Source: Mesoaciditoga sp.
GTDB lineage: Bacteria > Thermotogota > Thermotogae > Mesoaciditogales > Mesoaciditogaceae
Direction of reading: 5' to 3'
NCBI GenBank assembly: GCA_002878315.1
Contig: PNIW01000002.1
Span: forward strand, 1-64,000
DNA: 64,000 nt
A program made the position numbers and the translations under genes. Below are positions 35,281-44,809 of the stretch, one piece after another. The notes beneath the pieces were generated by a model. The model had not been told where the DNA came from. It did no database searches and saw nothing but the letters and a program-made list of their open reading frames with translations. Numbering within the stretch: position 1 is the stretch's first letter; the number at the start of each line of letters is the position of its first letter.

Positions 35281-36777
35281 ATGGATGAGATTGTCGTGAT
35301 CGATTACGGATCGCAATATACTCAATTGCTCGCAAGGCGCGTAAGAGAACTTGGAGTCTTCTCGAAAGTTGTAGGGCCCGATTACACTTTTACCGGTAAG
35401 GAATCTGGCATAATTCTTTCAGGTGGGCCTGAGAGTGTTTACGAAAAGCGGTACGATCTTCCACAGTTTGGTGGGATTCCGGTCCTTGGAATATGTTACG
35501 GAATGCATCTTCTTGCCGAGAGATTCGGTGGACACGTGGCAAAGGGTGCGCATGGCGAGTATGGCCTTACAAAGGTGAAATTTTTTCCGTCCCCGCTTTT
35601 TGAAGGAATTCCGTCCGAGAGCGTAACATGGATGAGCCATGGAGATGTCGTGGAAGTACTTCCTCCAAATTTTAAAATGACGGCCATAAGCGAGACCGGA
35701 ATAACGGCTGCATTTGAATCTGAAAATGATAAAATTTACGCTATACAGTTTCATCCGGAGGTTGTTCACACTTCTTACGGACGCGAGATAATAAAGAATT
35801 TCGTTTTTGGAATATGCAAGGAGAGACCAGAATGGACGATGAACAATTTCATAGATTCGGAGATATCGAGGATAAAAAGTGTTGTGAAAGATCAGAAAAT
35901 AATAAGTGCGATCTCGGGCGGTGTAGATTCAACAGTTGCGACCCTTTTGACGTACAGAGCCGTCGGGGATAATTTAATTCCCGTATTCGTCGATCACGGA
36001 TTGCTCAGAAAGATGGACATTAATGTCCCGCAAACACTTGCCACACTGGGAATAAAAGTGAAATATGTCAATGCTTCTGAACTGTTTTTTGAAAAGTTGA
36101 AGGGCGTCTCCGATCCGGAAGAGAAAAGAAAGATAATAGGAAATACTTTCATAGAGGTTTTCGAAAGAGAAGCAAAGGCGAGCGGGGCTACATTTCTGCT
36201 ACAGGGAACGATCTATCCGGATGTCATAGAATCTGCGGCATCTTCGCAAAGAAGCGCGAAGATAAAAAGCCATCATAACGTTGGAGGACTTCCGGAGAAA
36301 ATGAATTTAAAGGTTTTAGAGCCTCTAAGGACTCTTTTCAAAGATGAGGTTAGAGAAGTTGGAAGATTGATGGGGCTTCCCGATGCTTTTATATCACGGC
36401 ATCCCTTTCCGGGCCCGGGCCTTGGAGTCAGAGTTATTGGTGAAATAACAAGAGAAAAGGTCGGGATTTTAAGAGATGCGGATGACATATTTGTGAATGT
36501 ACTGATGAGAGCGGGCGAATATTCAAAGATATGGCAGGCCTTTGCGGTCCTTCTTCCGGTAAGATCTGTCGGAGTAAAGGGAGACGCGCGATCTTACGAA
36601 TATGTCCTTGCCCTTCGTGCCGTTGACAGCGTTGACGGAATGACTGCCTCATGGCATCAGATACCATTTGAAATTTTGAGAATGGCTTCATCGGAAATAA
36701 CATCTAAAATTCCGCAAATTGGCCGCGTTGTTTACGATATCACAGACAAGCCTCCTTCAACCATTGAATGGGAGTGA
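35281..36777 (+). CDS. guaA: GMP synthase (glutamine-hydrolysing)
   Basis: A 498-residue two-domain enzyme that converts XMP to GMP. The class I amidotransferase domain has the nucleophile Cys in VLGICYGMHLL near residue 76 and its His/Glu in QFHPEVVHT near 160. The synthetase PP-loop ISGGVDSTVATLL lies near 220 and the C-terminal dimer domain ends TDKPPSTIEWE. It opens a purine cluster with purB and purA. SD is GGGGAGGG. Confidence 0.97.
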   Translation: MDEIVVIDYGSQYTQLLARRVRELGVFSKVVGPDYTFTGKESGIILSGGPESVYEKRYDLPQFGGIPVLGICYGMHLLAERFGGHVAKGAHGEYGLTKVKFFPSPLFEGIPSESVTWMSHGDVVEVLPPNFKMTAISETGITAAFESENDKIYAIQFHPEVVHTSYGREIIKNFVFGICKERPEWTMNNFIDSEISRIKSVVKDQKIISAISGGVDSTVATLLTYRAVGDNLIPVFVDHGLLRKMDINVPQTLATLGIKVKYVNASELFFEKLKGVSDPEEKRKIIGNTFIEVFEREAKASGATFLLQGTIYPDVIESAASSQRSAKIKSHHNVGGLPEKMNLKVLEPLRTLFKDEVREVGRLMGLPDAFISRHPFPGPGLGVRVIGEITREKVGILRDADDIFVNVLMRAGEYSKIWQAFAVLLPVRSVGVKGDARSYEYVLALRAVDSVDGMTASWHQIPFEILRMASSEITSKIPQIGRVVYDITDKPPSTIEWE

Positions 36778-36781
36778 GACG

Positions 36782-38059
36782 ATGATAGAAAGGTACGCCC
36801 CTGCATGCATGAAAGATCTCTGGTCTGAGAAGAGTAAATTTGAAAGATGGCTTGAAGTCGAAATAGCCGTCATGGAATCTTACGAAGAGATGGGAATCAT
36901 TCCGCGTGGATATTCTCAAATGGCCAGAAAACATTCAAGAATAGATGTTGAAGAGATAAATCGTATAGAGTCCTCTGTGGATCACGATGTTATTGCCTTT
37001 ATAAAATCAGTTACCTCCACAATGGGAGATGAGGCAAGGTATTTTCATTACGGACTGACCTCTTCAGACGTGGTCGACACTGCCTTTTCTATAGCCGCGG
37101 CTGAGGCAATGGATCTAATTCTTTCGAAGGTGGAAGAGTTGATGAATTCCATATTAACACTCGCAAAGAGGTATAAATACACGCCCATTATAGGAAGAAC
37201 TCACGGAGTCCACGCAGAACCAACAACATTCGGCCTTAAGGTCTTGAACTGGTACTATGGACTTGAAAGAAGCAAAGAAAGGCTTGAGAGGGAAAAAGAA
37301 AATATATCGATTGGGAAAATATCCGGTGCCGTTGGAAATTACGCGAATGTACCGGTTGAAGTCGAAGAGATGGTCTGCAGAAAACTCAAACTCAAACCTG
37401 CAAAGATATCGACACAAATTCTTCCGAGAGACCTTCATGCCGAATACATTTCATCACTTGCAATAGTTGGGGGAGAATTAGAAAGAATATCGACAGAGAT
37501 AAGAAATCTTCAAAGAACGGAGATACGCGAAGTCCAAGAGCCATTTTCCTCCACACAACGCGGATCAAGCGCGATGCCCCACAAGAAAAATCCTGTAAAA
37601 GATGAAAGAATTTCCGGGCTTTCAAGAGTTTTAAGAGGATATGCCATTTCCGCGATGGAAGATATAGCCTTATGGCATGAAAGGGATATTTCCCATTCGT
37701 CTGTCGAGCGGATCATCTTTCCCGATGCGACCTCGACCCTTTATTTCATGATAGACGAATTGGATAAAATTATAAATGGACTTAAAGTTGAGGAAAAGAA
37801 AATGAAGGAGAATATATACGTGACCGGAGGCCTTGTCTTTTCAGAGAAGGTGCTTTTAAAACTTGTAAATAGCGGCTTAAGCCGCGAAGAGGCTTACAAA
37901 ATAGTTCAAAGTGCTTCCATGAAAGTGTGGGATGGAGAGGAAGGAAGCCTGAAGGAAGCGATGAAAAAATACACGGACATAGATTTAGATGATGCTTTCT
38001 CTTTAGATCCTTATCTTAAAAATGTCGATAAGATCTTCGAAAGATTTGAAAGGAGTTAA
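36782..38059 (+). CDS. purB: Adenylosuccinate lyase
   Basis: A 425-residue lyase that acts twice in purine synthesis, releasing fumarate from SAICAR and from adenylosuccinate. The ATG at 36782 lies 4 nt after the guaA stop; an upstream in-frame start inside guaA is less likely. Signature residues are HYGLTSSDVVDTA near 86, GRTHGVHAEPTTFG near 138, and the flexible catalytic loop SSAMPHKKNP near 262 with its Ser. Confidence 0.96.
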   Translation: MIERYAPACMKDLWSEKSKFERWLEVEIAVMESYEEMGIIPRGYSQMARKHSRIDVEEINRIESSVDHDVIAFIKSVTSTMGDEARYFHYGLTSSDVVDTAFSIAAAEAMDLILSKVEELMNSILTLAKRYKYTPIIGRTHGVHAEPTTFGLKVLNWYYGLERSKERLEREKENISIGKISGAVGNYANVPVEVEEMVCRKLKLKPAKISTQILPRDLHAEYISSLAIVGGELERISTEIRNLQRTEIREVQEPFSSTQRGSSAMPHKKNPVKDERISGLSRVLRGYAISAMEDIALWHERDISHSSVERIIFPDATSTLYFMIDELDKIINGLKVEEKKMKENIYVTGGLVFSEKVLLKLVNSGLSREEAYKIVQSASMKVWDGEEGSLKEAMKKYTDIDLDDAFSLDPYLKNVDKIFERFERS

Positions 38060-38062
38060 AAT

Positions 38063-39211
38063 ATGAATTCTGCCATAGTAGGATTGCAGTGGGGGGACGA
38101 AGGAAAGGGAAAGGTTGTACAGAAATTTTCAAGATCTCATGAATGGGTTGTAAGATTTTCTGGAGGGCCAAATGCGGGCCACACGGTTTATCACAATGGT
38201 AAAAAGGTAATTCACCATCTTGTTCCGACCGGAACGGATAAAAATAAACTTTTTATAGGACGCGGAACGCTTGTTAATTTCGATATACTCAACAATGAGG
38301 TCGCAGAACTGTCCGAAATTTATCACGACGTCAAAGAAAGACTTTTCATATCCGAATGGTGCAGGGTCATAACTCCGGTTGAAAGATGGCAAGATGCCGA
38401 GATCGAAAAACTAAAGGGAGCAAAGTCTGTCGGGACAACGAGAATGGGAATAGGACCGGCTATTTCAAATGACGCAAACAGGGTTGCTTTGCACGTTTTC
38501 GATCTCTTTGACGAAAAAGTTTTAAAAGAAAAGGCAAAACTTTTAAAAAAATTTTGTGGATACCAAAAGGACTTTGAAGACGATCTTTTGAAAGCATTCG
38601 ATAAAGTAAGAGAAAGAGTTAAAGATCCGCAAATAAATGGCGACATTCTCTTTGAGGGAACGCAAGGAATAATGTTAGATCCGATGTACGGAACTTATCC
38701 CTATGTTACCTCGACACCCACGATTCCTTCTTATCTTTCTTACGGATCTGGAATTAAAACGGAATATGAAGTTTTTGGTGTATTCAAAGCATATGTGACA
38801 AGGGTAGGTGCGGGGCCTTTTCCGACAGAATTGAATGATGAAGTGGGAGATGCCATAAGAAAAAATGGCGGAGAGTTTGGATCGACAACAGGAAGACCAA
38901 GAAGATGCGGATGGATAGATCTTCCGCAATTGAAATATGCCATAGATCTCTCTAAGACCGATCATCTTGTCATGACAAAAGCAGACGTGCTAAATGGTTT
39001 TGATAAGATCGGCGTATGCGTTGGATACGATAGGCCTTTCTGTGCGCACGATCTTGAAGGCGTGAAGACAGAAATAGAATACATCAAGGGATGGAAGAGC
39101 CTTGAAAGTTCTGAATTTGGAGATTTTGTTTCTTTAATAGAAAAGTATACTGGAAAGCGTGTTGATTACATCTCTTTTGGCCCATCTGAAGAAGAGATAA
39201 AGATACGCTGA
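38063..39211 (+). CDS. purA: Adenylosuccinate synthetase
   Basis: A 382-residue GTP-dependent enzyme that joins IMP and aspartate. N-terminal LQWGDEGKGKVV holds the catalytic Asp and phosphate loop, GPNAGHTVYHNGKKVIHH the catalytic His, and STTGRPRRCGWIDL the IMP/aspartate site. It is about 50 residues shorter than the E. coli protein, but all key motifs are present. It follows purB by 3 bp, and its product is the PurB substrate. Confidence 0.95.
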   Translation: MNSAIVGLQWGDEGKGKVVQKFSRSHEWVVRFSGGPNAGHTVYHNGKKVIHHLVPTGTDKNKLFIGRGTLVNFDILNNEVAELSEIYHDVKERLFISEWCRVITPVERWQDAEIEKLKGAKSVGTTRMGIGPAISNDANRVALHVFDLFDEKVLKEKAKLLKKFCGYQKDFEDDLLKAFDKVRERVKDPQINGDILFEGTQGIMLDPMYGTYPYVTSTPTIPSYLSYGSGIKTEYEVFGVFKAYVTRVGAGPFPTELNDEVGDAIRKNGGEFGSTTGRPRRCGWIDLPQLKYAIDLSKTDHLVMTKADVLNGFDKIGVCVGYDRPFCAHDLEGVKTEIEYIKGWKSLESSEFGDFVSLIEKYTGKRVDYISFGPSEEEIKIR

Positions 39212-39212
39212 T

Positions 39213-39809
39213 ATGCCAAAGATAATAGGAATAACTGGTGGAATCGCAACGGGTAAAAGCGCGATTTCCGGATATTTAAGAAGCCTTGGTTATCCGGTTA
39301 TAGATGCTGACGCGATAGGTCATGAAATACTCGAAAGAGAAGACGTCAGGCGCGAGATAAATGAAAGGATAGGAAATGTAGAATCGAACGGGAAAATAGA
39401 CAGGAAAAAACTCGGATCCATTGTTTTTTCAGATCGGGATAAACTTAAAATTTTGAACGAGATAACACATCCAAGGATAATAAGGGCCATTCTCGATGAG
39501 GTGGACAGCCTTTCGGAAATGAACAAAGAGATCTTTGTAGAAGCGGCAGTGCTTTTCGAGATGAATTTTGACAAGTACACCGATTTCATAATAGTGACAG
39601 ATTGTCCTGATGACGTGAGGATTGAAAGGATTATGCAAAGAGACAGATTGAGTTATGACGAGGCTGTCATGAGGATTAAATCTCAGATGTCGAGAGAGGA
39701 ATATATAAAGAGAGCAGATTTTGTAATAGACACTTCTGGGAATATCCATGATACCCTTGAAAAGGTCTTTGAAATGTTGAAGAGAAAACCTTGGTGTGAT
39801 AAAATATAA
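39213..39809 (+). CDS. coaE: Dephospho-CoA kinase
   Basis: A 198-residue P-loop kinase for the last step of coenzyme A synthesis. The P-loop is ITGGIATGKSAIS at residues 6-18; VIDADAIGHEIL near 29 and the lid region with RIMQRDRLSYDEAVMRI near 134 are typical. It starts 1 bp after the purA stop codon, so it shares the purine transcript. A promoter for the next gene lies in its last codons. Confidence 0.94.
   Translation: MPKIIGITGGIATGKSAISGYLRSLGYPVIDADAIGHEILEREDVRREINERIGNVESNGKIDRKKLGSIVFSDRDKLKILNEITHPRIIRAILDEVDSLSEMNKEIFVEAAVLFEMNFDKYTDFIIVTDCPDDVRIERIMQRDRLSYDEAVMRIKSQMSREEYIKRADFVIDTSGNIHDTLEKVFEMLKRKPWCDKI
39777..39805 (+). promoter_or_regulatory. Promoter of the sugar-binding protein gene
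   Basis: TTGAAG (39777-39782), 17 bp, then TAAAAT (39800-39805) with TGTGA directly before it. The site overlaps the 3' end of coaE and leaves a leader of about 50 nt before the ATG at 39865. It explains how this gene can be expressed apart from the purine genes. Confidence 0.65.
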
Positions 39810-39864
39810 GGCTATATTAAATTTAGGTAAAAATCTCTTTATATCAAAAAAGGAGGGATCACAA

Positions 39865-41115
39865 ATGAGGAAGGTTCTTGTAGTGATGCTGGCCATTTCC
39901 ATTTTAATGACTGGCATGATCTTTTCAAAGACGGTCGTTACCTTCTGGGAGTCTATGGGTGGAGACCTTGGAAAGACGCTTTCACAGATCGTTGATACCT
40001 TTAACTCCCAGCACGCAAATATCGAGGTAAAGGCAATATACGTTGGAAGTTATGCAACTCTCCAGCAAAAATTGCTTGCAAGTGCGGTCGGTGGTGGACT
40101 GCCGACAATGAGTCAGGTTTATTCGAACTGGACCGCCGCTTTAATGAAATCTAACGTTATCCAGCCAATGCAAACCTTCATAGATAATCCTCAAATTGGG
40201 CTTTCAAAAAGTCAGTTAGACGATATCTGGGAACCATTCTTAAAGGCTAATACCTGGAATGGAAAGATTTACACACTACCATTTAACAAATCGATATACA
40301 TAATGTATGTAAATGAAGACGCCCTTGCACTTGCCGGAGTGAGTATTCCAAAAACAGTTCCAGAACTTATAAAGGATCTTCCATTGCTGACCATAAGAGA
40401 TTCATCGGGAAAGGTCATCCAGTACGCTCTCGGTCTGAGAACTACTGTAGACACCTTTGAGGTTTTCTTAAGACAAAATGGAGCCGATTTTATAAATTCT
40501 GATTACACGAAGGCTACTTTGGATACTCCAGTTGCCCTCGAAACTCTCCAGACGCTTGTTGACATGATAAAGACCGGAGATGTCCTTGCTCAGGGCGGAT
40601 ACTTGGACGGTCCGTTTGGAAATGGCCAGATAGCAATGTATATAGATACCTCGGCGGGAATGTCTTACACGGCAAACAGCGTTGGAGGTAAATTCTCATG
40701 GACAATAGCACCAGTGCCAGCATGGAAGACGCAGGCACCTCCATTTGCGGGAACTGACCTTGCGATCTTCAACACTGCAAGCCCGGCCGAACAGGAAGCC
40801 GCATGGGAGTTCGTCAAGTTCCTTTTGAGCCCACAGATTCAGGCATTCTGGGCAATAAAGACGGGATATTTGCCTGTGACAAAGAGTGCTATTGAAACTC
40901 AAGCATGGAAGGATTATGTGGCATCTAATCCGATGGCCAACGTGCTCGTATCTCAGATTCCTTATGGTTCGTCCGATCCCGGAATTGCGGCGTGGAGCCA
41001 GATAAGAAATGATGTCGGTACTCTTGTCTCCGATGCGATGTTCTTCAAAATGACCCCTCAGGAAGCTTTGAGGCTGGCGCAGCAAGAGGTTACAAAGGAT
41101 CTTCAGAGTCAGTAA
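39865..41115 (+). CDS. Extracellular solute-binding protein (CUT1 sugar ABC transporter)
   Basis: A 416-residue protein from ATG 39865 behind GGAGGG; the upstream in-frame start at 39796 lies inside coaE and is rejected. Residues 1-21 form a signal peptide (RKVLVVMLAISILMTGMIFS). The mature part (VVTFWESMGGD, then WNGKIYTLPFNKSIYIMYVN) matches family 1 binding proteins for oligosaccharides or glycerol phosphate. No permease or ATPase gene is adjacent. A strong terminator follows. High expression is likely given its own promoter and terminator. Confidence 0.87.
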   Translation: MRKVLVVMLAISILMTGMIFSKTVVTFWESMGGDLGKTLSQIVDTFNSQHANIEVKAIYVGSYATLQQKLLASAVGGGLPTMSQVYSNWTAALMKSNVIQPMQTFIDNPQIGLSKSQLDDIWEPFLKANTWNGKIYTLPFNKSIYIMYVNEDALALAGVSIPKTVPELIKDLPLLTIRDSSGKVIQYALGLRTTVDTFEVFLRQNGADFINSDYTKATLDTPVALETLQTLVDMIKTGDVLAQGGYLDGPFGNGQIAMYIDTSAGMSYTANSVGGKFSWTIAPVPAWKTQAPPFAGTDLAIFNTASPAEQEAAWEFVKFLLSPQIQAFWAIKTGYLPVTKSAIETQAWKDYVASNPMANVLVSQIPYGSSDPGIAAWSQIRNDVGTLVSDAMFFKMTPQEALRLAQQEVTKDLQSQ

Positions 41116-41118
41116 TGA

Positions 41119-41149
41119 AAAAAGCCCCCCCAAGGGGGGTTTTTTTTTT
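41119..41149. terminator. Bidirectional terminator between the binding protein and secF
   Basis: A C-run (41125-41131) pairs with a G-run (41134-41139), flanked by a T-run on the right and an A-run on the left. It therefore looks like an intrinsic terminator for the plus-strand binding protein and also for the convergent secF transcript. Confidence 0.85.
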
Positions 41150-42074
41150 ATCTTTTTGCCAGAGATTTTCTTCTTTTCTCAAGCCATCCTATAAGAATGG
41201 GGCTTGCTATGTATATTGAGGAGTAAGTGCCGGTTACGACTCCAAAACTCATTCCAAATGCAAATGGCCTTAAGACAGAACTTGCGAAGAGGAAAAGTGT
41301 GAATACAACTATAAAGGTCGTCAAAGACGTGTTGATGGTTCTTGAAAGGGTTTCATTTATGGAGACATTGACGATTTCATCTATTGGATGGCCGTGCATT
41401 TTCTTTAAATTCTCTCTTATCCTTGAATAGACAACGACTGTATCATTCAACGAATAACCAAGCAAGGTAAGCAATGCGGCAATGGCAGTGCTATCAAAGG
41501 TTATCCAGAACATAGAAAAAAGTCCTGCCGTGATTATCAAATCGTGGGCGAGAGAGGCTAACGCACCGATTCCGAAAACGAAACGGTACCTTATTCCTAT
41601 GTATATGAGCAAGAGTATAACCACTATTATCGCAGCCCACATTGAAGATTGCCTTAAACTTGCTGCGGCGTAACCGCTGACGGTCTGAAATGATTCGAAT
41701 TTTACGTTCAAATTGTCCTTGGCGGCAACACTTTGAACTGCCGAGTATAATTTTTCCTTTTGAGCCGCGTTGTAAAATTGCTTAACCGTTAGATCGAAAA
41801 GAGATCTTGTATTCGCATTGGCTCCCGTTATGGATGTCATTTTAACTATACTCGCATTTGCAAATGCCGGATCTGCCTGTGAAAAGATTTTTCTGACATC
41901 TCCAACCTGCAAATCAGTTTTGTTGAAAGAGGCCGTTATCATCGTTCCTCCGGCAAAGTCAACTCCGAAATTGAATCCTTTTACAAGTATAAAAACTATG
42001 GAAAGTGCTATTACAGTTAAAGATATGCCAATGAAGATGTACCTCGGCCCAACAAAGTTTATCATCTTTCTCAT
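41148..42074 (-). CDS. secF: Protein translocase subunit SecF
   Basis: A 308-residue membrane protein with six helices and a periplasmic loop after helix 1. FNFGVDFAGGTMI near residue 32 and ALLTLLGYSLNDTVVVYSRIREN near 195 are diagnostic of SecF. With SecD it uses the proton gradient to aid protein export. It overlaps secD by 4 nt. Confidence 0.95.
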   Translation of the reverse strand: MRKMINFVGPRYIFIGISLTVIALSIVFILVKGFNFGVDFAGGTMITASFNKTDLQVGDVRKIFSQADPAFANASIVKMTSITGANANTRSLFDLTVKQFYNAAQKEKLYSAVQSVAAKDNLNVKFESFQTVSGYAAASLRQSSMWAAIIVVILLLIYIGIRYRFVFGIGALASLAHDLIITAGLFSMFWITFDSTAIAALLTLLGYSLNDTVVVYSRIRENLKKMHGHPIDEIVNVSINETLSRTINTSLTTFIVVFTLFLFASSVLRPFAFGMSFGVVTGTYSSIYIASPILIGWLEKRRKSLAKR

Positions 42075-43501
42075 TTTTTATTTCCTCCCTTTTTTTGTTC
42101 AGGATTTACGTTTTTTTGGACGGGATTAACAGATTGAACCTGTCCGGCATTTGACGCTGGGAGGTATTTATTCTTAATGAATGGTGAAAAGTAATCCATG
42201 AAAACCCTTGAAAAAACAAGAGAGGTAAAGATCGTACCAAGTATACCTATTGTAAGTGTTACAGCAAACCCTTTTATTGATCCTGTTCCGAAATAGTAAA
42301 GCACGAAGGCGACTATAAGCGTGGAAATATTTGCATCTAATATAACGGCCGTTGATCTTGTAAAACCTGCCGTTATAGCGGCCTTTGGGGTTTTCCCGGT
42401 TCTCATTTCTTCCTTTATTCTCTCAAAGATTATGACATTACCGTCAACTGTTATGCCTATCGTCAGTATAACACCCGCTATACCCGGAAGAGTCAAAATA
42501 CTGTGTGTTAGTGCGAGCATTCCAAGTATGAAGAGAGAATTGTAAATAAGGGCTAAGTCGGCAACCAATCCTATCAGCGGGCCATAGTAAATGAGCATGT
42601 AAGCAAGCACTATGGCTATTCCTATAAGACCAACAATGATACTTGTGTGTATAACATCACTACCAAGAGTCGGTCCTATCGTCCGCTCCTCGGACAGATT
42701 GAGGGTTACAGGCAAATTACCGCTACGAATAAGGGCCGCAAGATCCTGAGCCTGCTTGAATGTGAAGTTTCCAGTTATCTGGGCACGTCCACCTTGAATC
42801 GGCTGCTGGACTATAGGCGCGCTTAAGACGTAATTATCTAACACTATTGCAAGCGGCTTTCCTACAAGAGCCTGCGTTATCTGGTAAAAATCCTGGGCAC
42901 CCTTTGCATTGAATGAAAGATCTATTTCCCATCCACCAGTCGATGTGTTGATGGCCGCATTGGCATTTGAGACCTCGCTACCATTCAATTGCAAAGTGCC
43001 GGCTCCAACCTGAATATTTCTATTGACAAGGTACCATGTATTTGGGGGAACACTCGGATCTTTAGACAAAAGCCATTCCGCTCCGGCATACTGTAGTCCT
43101 ATCTTCGGAGCAGGTTTGACAGGCGACTGAACTGTGTCGAGGACCTGCGCAAAATACAATTCTCCTCTTTGGCCAATCAGATTCTCGGCTTGCTGGGGAT
43201 TATCTATGCCAGGAATTTCAACTCTTATACCGTTGTTACCAAGTGTTGAGACATTGGCCTCGGTATAGTTGGCATCATCAAGCCTTCTTCTTAAAATAGT
43301 TACAACCTGATTTGCAGTATCGGGAGTGATATTGCCTGAGAAAGTGTACTCAAGCAAGGATCCACCTTTTATATCCAAACCAAGAGGTATATTGCCAAAC
43401 AACCCCGTGTTAGAGGGGTTCATCGGATAGAAGAGAAAAAACATGACAACGAATAAAACGATTAAAACAACCGTTATTCTTATTGTACTATGCCTCATCA
43501 C
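42071..43501 (-). CDS. secD: Protein translocase subunit SecD
   Basis: A 476-residue membrane protein. Helix 1, then the periplasmic P1 domain with LGLDIKGGSLLEYTF near 40 and RVEIPGIDNPQQAENLIG near 110, and five C-terminal helices with GVILTIGITVDGNVIIFERIKEE. It partners SecF downstream and YajC upstream in the usual order yajC-secD-secF. Confidence 0.96.
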   Translation of the reverse strand: MMRHSTIRITVVLIVLFVVMFFLFYPMNPSNTGLFGNIPLGLDIKGGSLLEYTFSGNITPDTANQVVTILRRRLDDANYTEANVSTLGNNGIRVEIPGIDNPQQAENLIGQRGELYFAQVLDTVQSPVKPAPKIGLQYAGAEWLLSKDPSVPPNTWYLVNRNIQVGAGTLQLNGSEVSNANAAINTSTGGWEIDLSFNAKGAQDFYQITQALVGKPLAIVLDNYVLSAPIVQQPIQGGRAQITGNFTFKQAQDLAALIRSGNLPVTLNLSEERTIGPTLGSDVIHTSIIVGLIGIAIVLAYMLIYYGPLIGLVADLALIYNSLFILGMLALTHSILTLPGIAGVILTIGITVDGNVIIFERIKEEMRTGKTPKAAITAGFTRSTAVILDANISTLIVAFVLYYFGTGSIKGFAVTLTIGILGTIFTSLVFSRVFMDYFSPFIKNKYLPASNAGQVQSVNPVQKNVNPEQKKGGNKK

Positions 43502-43527
43502 GAAGGCCTAAGGCCTTTCACCTCCAC

Positions 43528-43962
43528 TCATTTGCTTTCTGAATTCTTTGATTCATAAGAATCTTTTAACTCGTCTTTGTTTCCATTTTTTGAGTCTTCG
43601 GCTTTAGAGTCATCTGTCCCCTCGCTCTTTATGACAGATGATATGGCGCGCTTCGTGACTTCCATTTCTGTATTTCCGGTTCTTATTTTGACTGTATTGT
43701 TCTTGATATCCGTTACTTTCCCGATAACTCCCCCTATTGTAACGACCGTATCTCCCCTTTTGAGATTGCCCATCATCTTCTCAAAAGTTTTGTTTTGCCT
43801 TCTTTGAGGGAAGATAAGCAAAAAATAGAAGATCGCAACGATGACAACAAGCCATATTATCATCGTTAATATGCCCGCATCTCCACCTCCGCTTGCCGCA
43901 GGTGCTGTGGATTGAGGGGCAGTTGAACCCGGTGCTGCTGCCAGTACGATTTTGTCTAACAC
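43528..43962 (-). CDS. yajC: Preprotein translocase accessory subunit YajC
   Basis: A 144-residue protein with one membrane helix (about 32-52, ending LLIFPQRRQNKTF) and the YajC core NLKRGDTVVTIGGVIGKV near residue 67. The charged tail of about 45 residues is longer than usual. YajC associates with SecDF. It is 25 bp after kce, so it sits in the thrS-kal-kce transcript. Confidence 0.93.
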   Translation of the reverse strand: MLDKIVLAAAPGSTAPQSTAPAASGGGDAGILTMIIWLVVIVAIFYFLLIFPQRRQNKTFEKMMGNLKRGDTVVTIGGVIGKVTDIKNNTVKIRTGNTEMEVTKRAISSVIKSEGTDDSKAEDSKNGNKDELKDSYESKNSESK

Positions 43963-43987
43963 TTAAATTATTCCTCCCTTCAATTAA

Positions 43988-44809
43988 TCAATTTCTATGA
44001 ATATTCAAAATCCTTCTTGCTTCATCAGGTGTTGCAATTTCGCGACCAATACTTTTCGCGATTTTAACAACATTTTCAACAAGTTCGGCGTTGGATTTTG
44101 CAAGAACTCCCTTTGAAATGTATATGTTATCCTCGAGACCGACCCTTACATTGCCTCCTATGGCAATTGCGATGGCGGCCATCTCGAATTCATGCTTTCC
44201 AATTCCAGCAACTGTCCACGTTGCATCGGAAGGTATCGAGTCTGCCATTCTTACAAGATTTCTCACGTCTGCCGGACATGCCCCGGGAACTCCGAGGACA
44301 AAGTCAAAGTGAAGATGGCCATTTATTATGCCTTCTTTGACTACTCTTAAAGCGTTTGAAATATGTCCTAACTCAAAGCATTCAAATTCAGGCATTACGT
44401 TCACTTCGGCCATCTTCGAAGCAAAGTGCCTTATGAGAGGCATATCATTTACAAAGATATCGTCGCCGAAATTCGTTGTTCCCGTGTCCAAAGAAGCCAT
44501 CTCGGTTCCGGAATATATAGACTGAAGCCTTTCTTCTGCGCTCATTCCAACGGCTCCACCCGTTGAAACTTGAATGATGAGATCCGGTGCTTTTTCTCTT
44601 ATCAGGCCTATAACCTTTTTGAATACGTTCACGTCCTGGGTAGGTTTGCCATCTTCATCTCTGACATGAAGATGGACTATCGAAGCCCCCGCCTTGTACG
44701 ATAAGAAGGCTTCATTTGCTATCTCTTCGGGAGTCAGGGGAATGTAAGGTGTTTGTGCTCTTGTAACTTCGGCACCACAAATGGCCGCAGTTATTATGAG
44801 TTTATCCAT
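43988..44809 (-). CDS. kce: 3-keto-5-aminohexanoate cleavage enzyme (BKACE family)
   Basis: A 273-residue enzyme from ATG 44809 that shares one base with the kal stop (TAATG); an earlier start inside kal is rejected. In lysine fermentation it combines 3-keto-5-aminohexanoate with acetyl-CoA to give 3-aminobutyryl-CoA and acetoacetate. Zinc ligands are in IVHLHVRDEDGKPTQD near residue 45; STGGAVGM near 83, TWTVAGIGKHE near 200 and VRVGLEDNIY near 220 are Kce hallmarks. The adjacent kal encodes the next enzyme, which strongly supports this member of the broad BKACE family acting in lysine breakdown. Confidence 0.88.
   Translation of the reverse strand: MDKLIITAAICGAEVTRAQTPYIPLTPEEIANEAFLSYKAGASIVHLHVRDEDGKPTQDVNVFKKVIGLIREKAPDLIIQVSTGGAVGMSAEERLQSIYSGTEMASLDTGTTNFGDDIFVNDMPLIRHFASKMAEVNVMPEFECFELGHISNALRVVKEGIINGHLHFDFVLGVPGACPADVRNLVRMADSIPSDATWTVAGIGKHEFEMAAIAIAIGGNVRVGLEDNIYISKGVLAKSNAELVENVVKIAKSIGREIATPDEARRILNIHRN

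Noticed and set aside
39796..39864. N-terminal extension of the sugar-binding protein
   Set aside because: It overlaps coaE, and ATG 39865 has a strong SD followed by a proper signal peptide.
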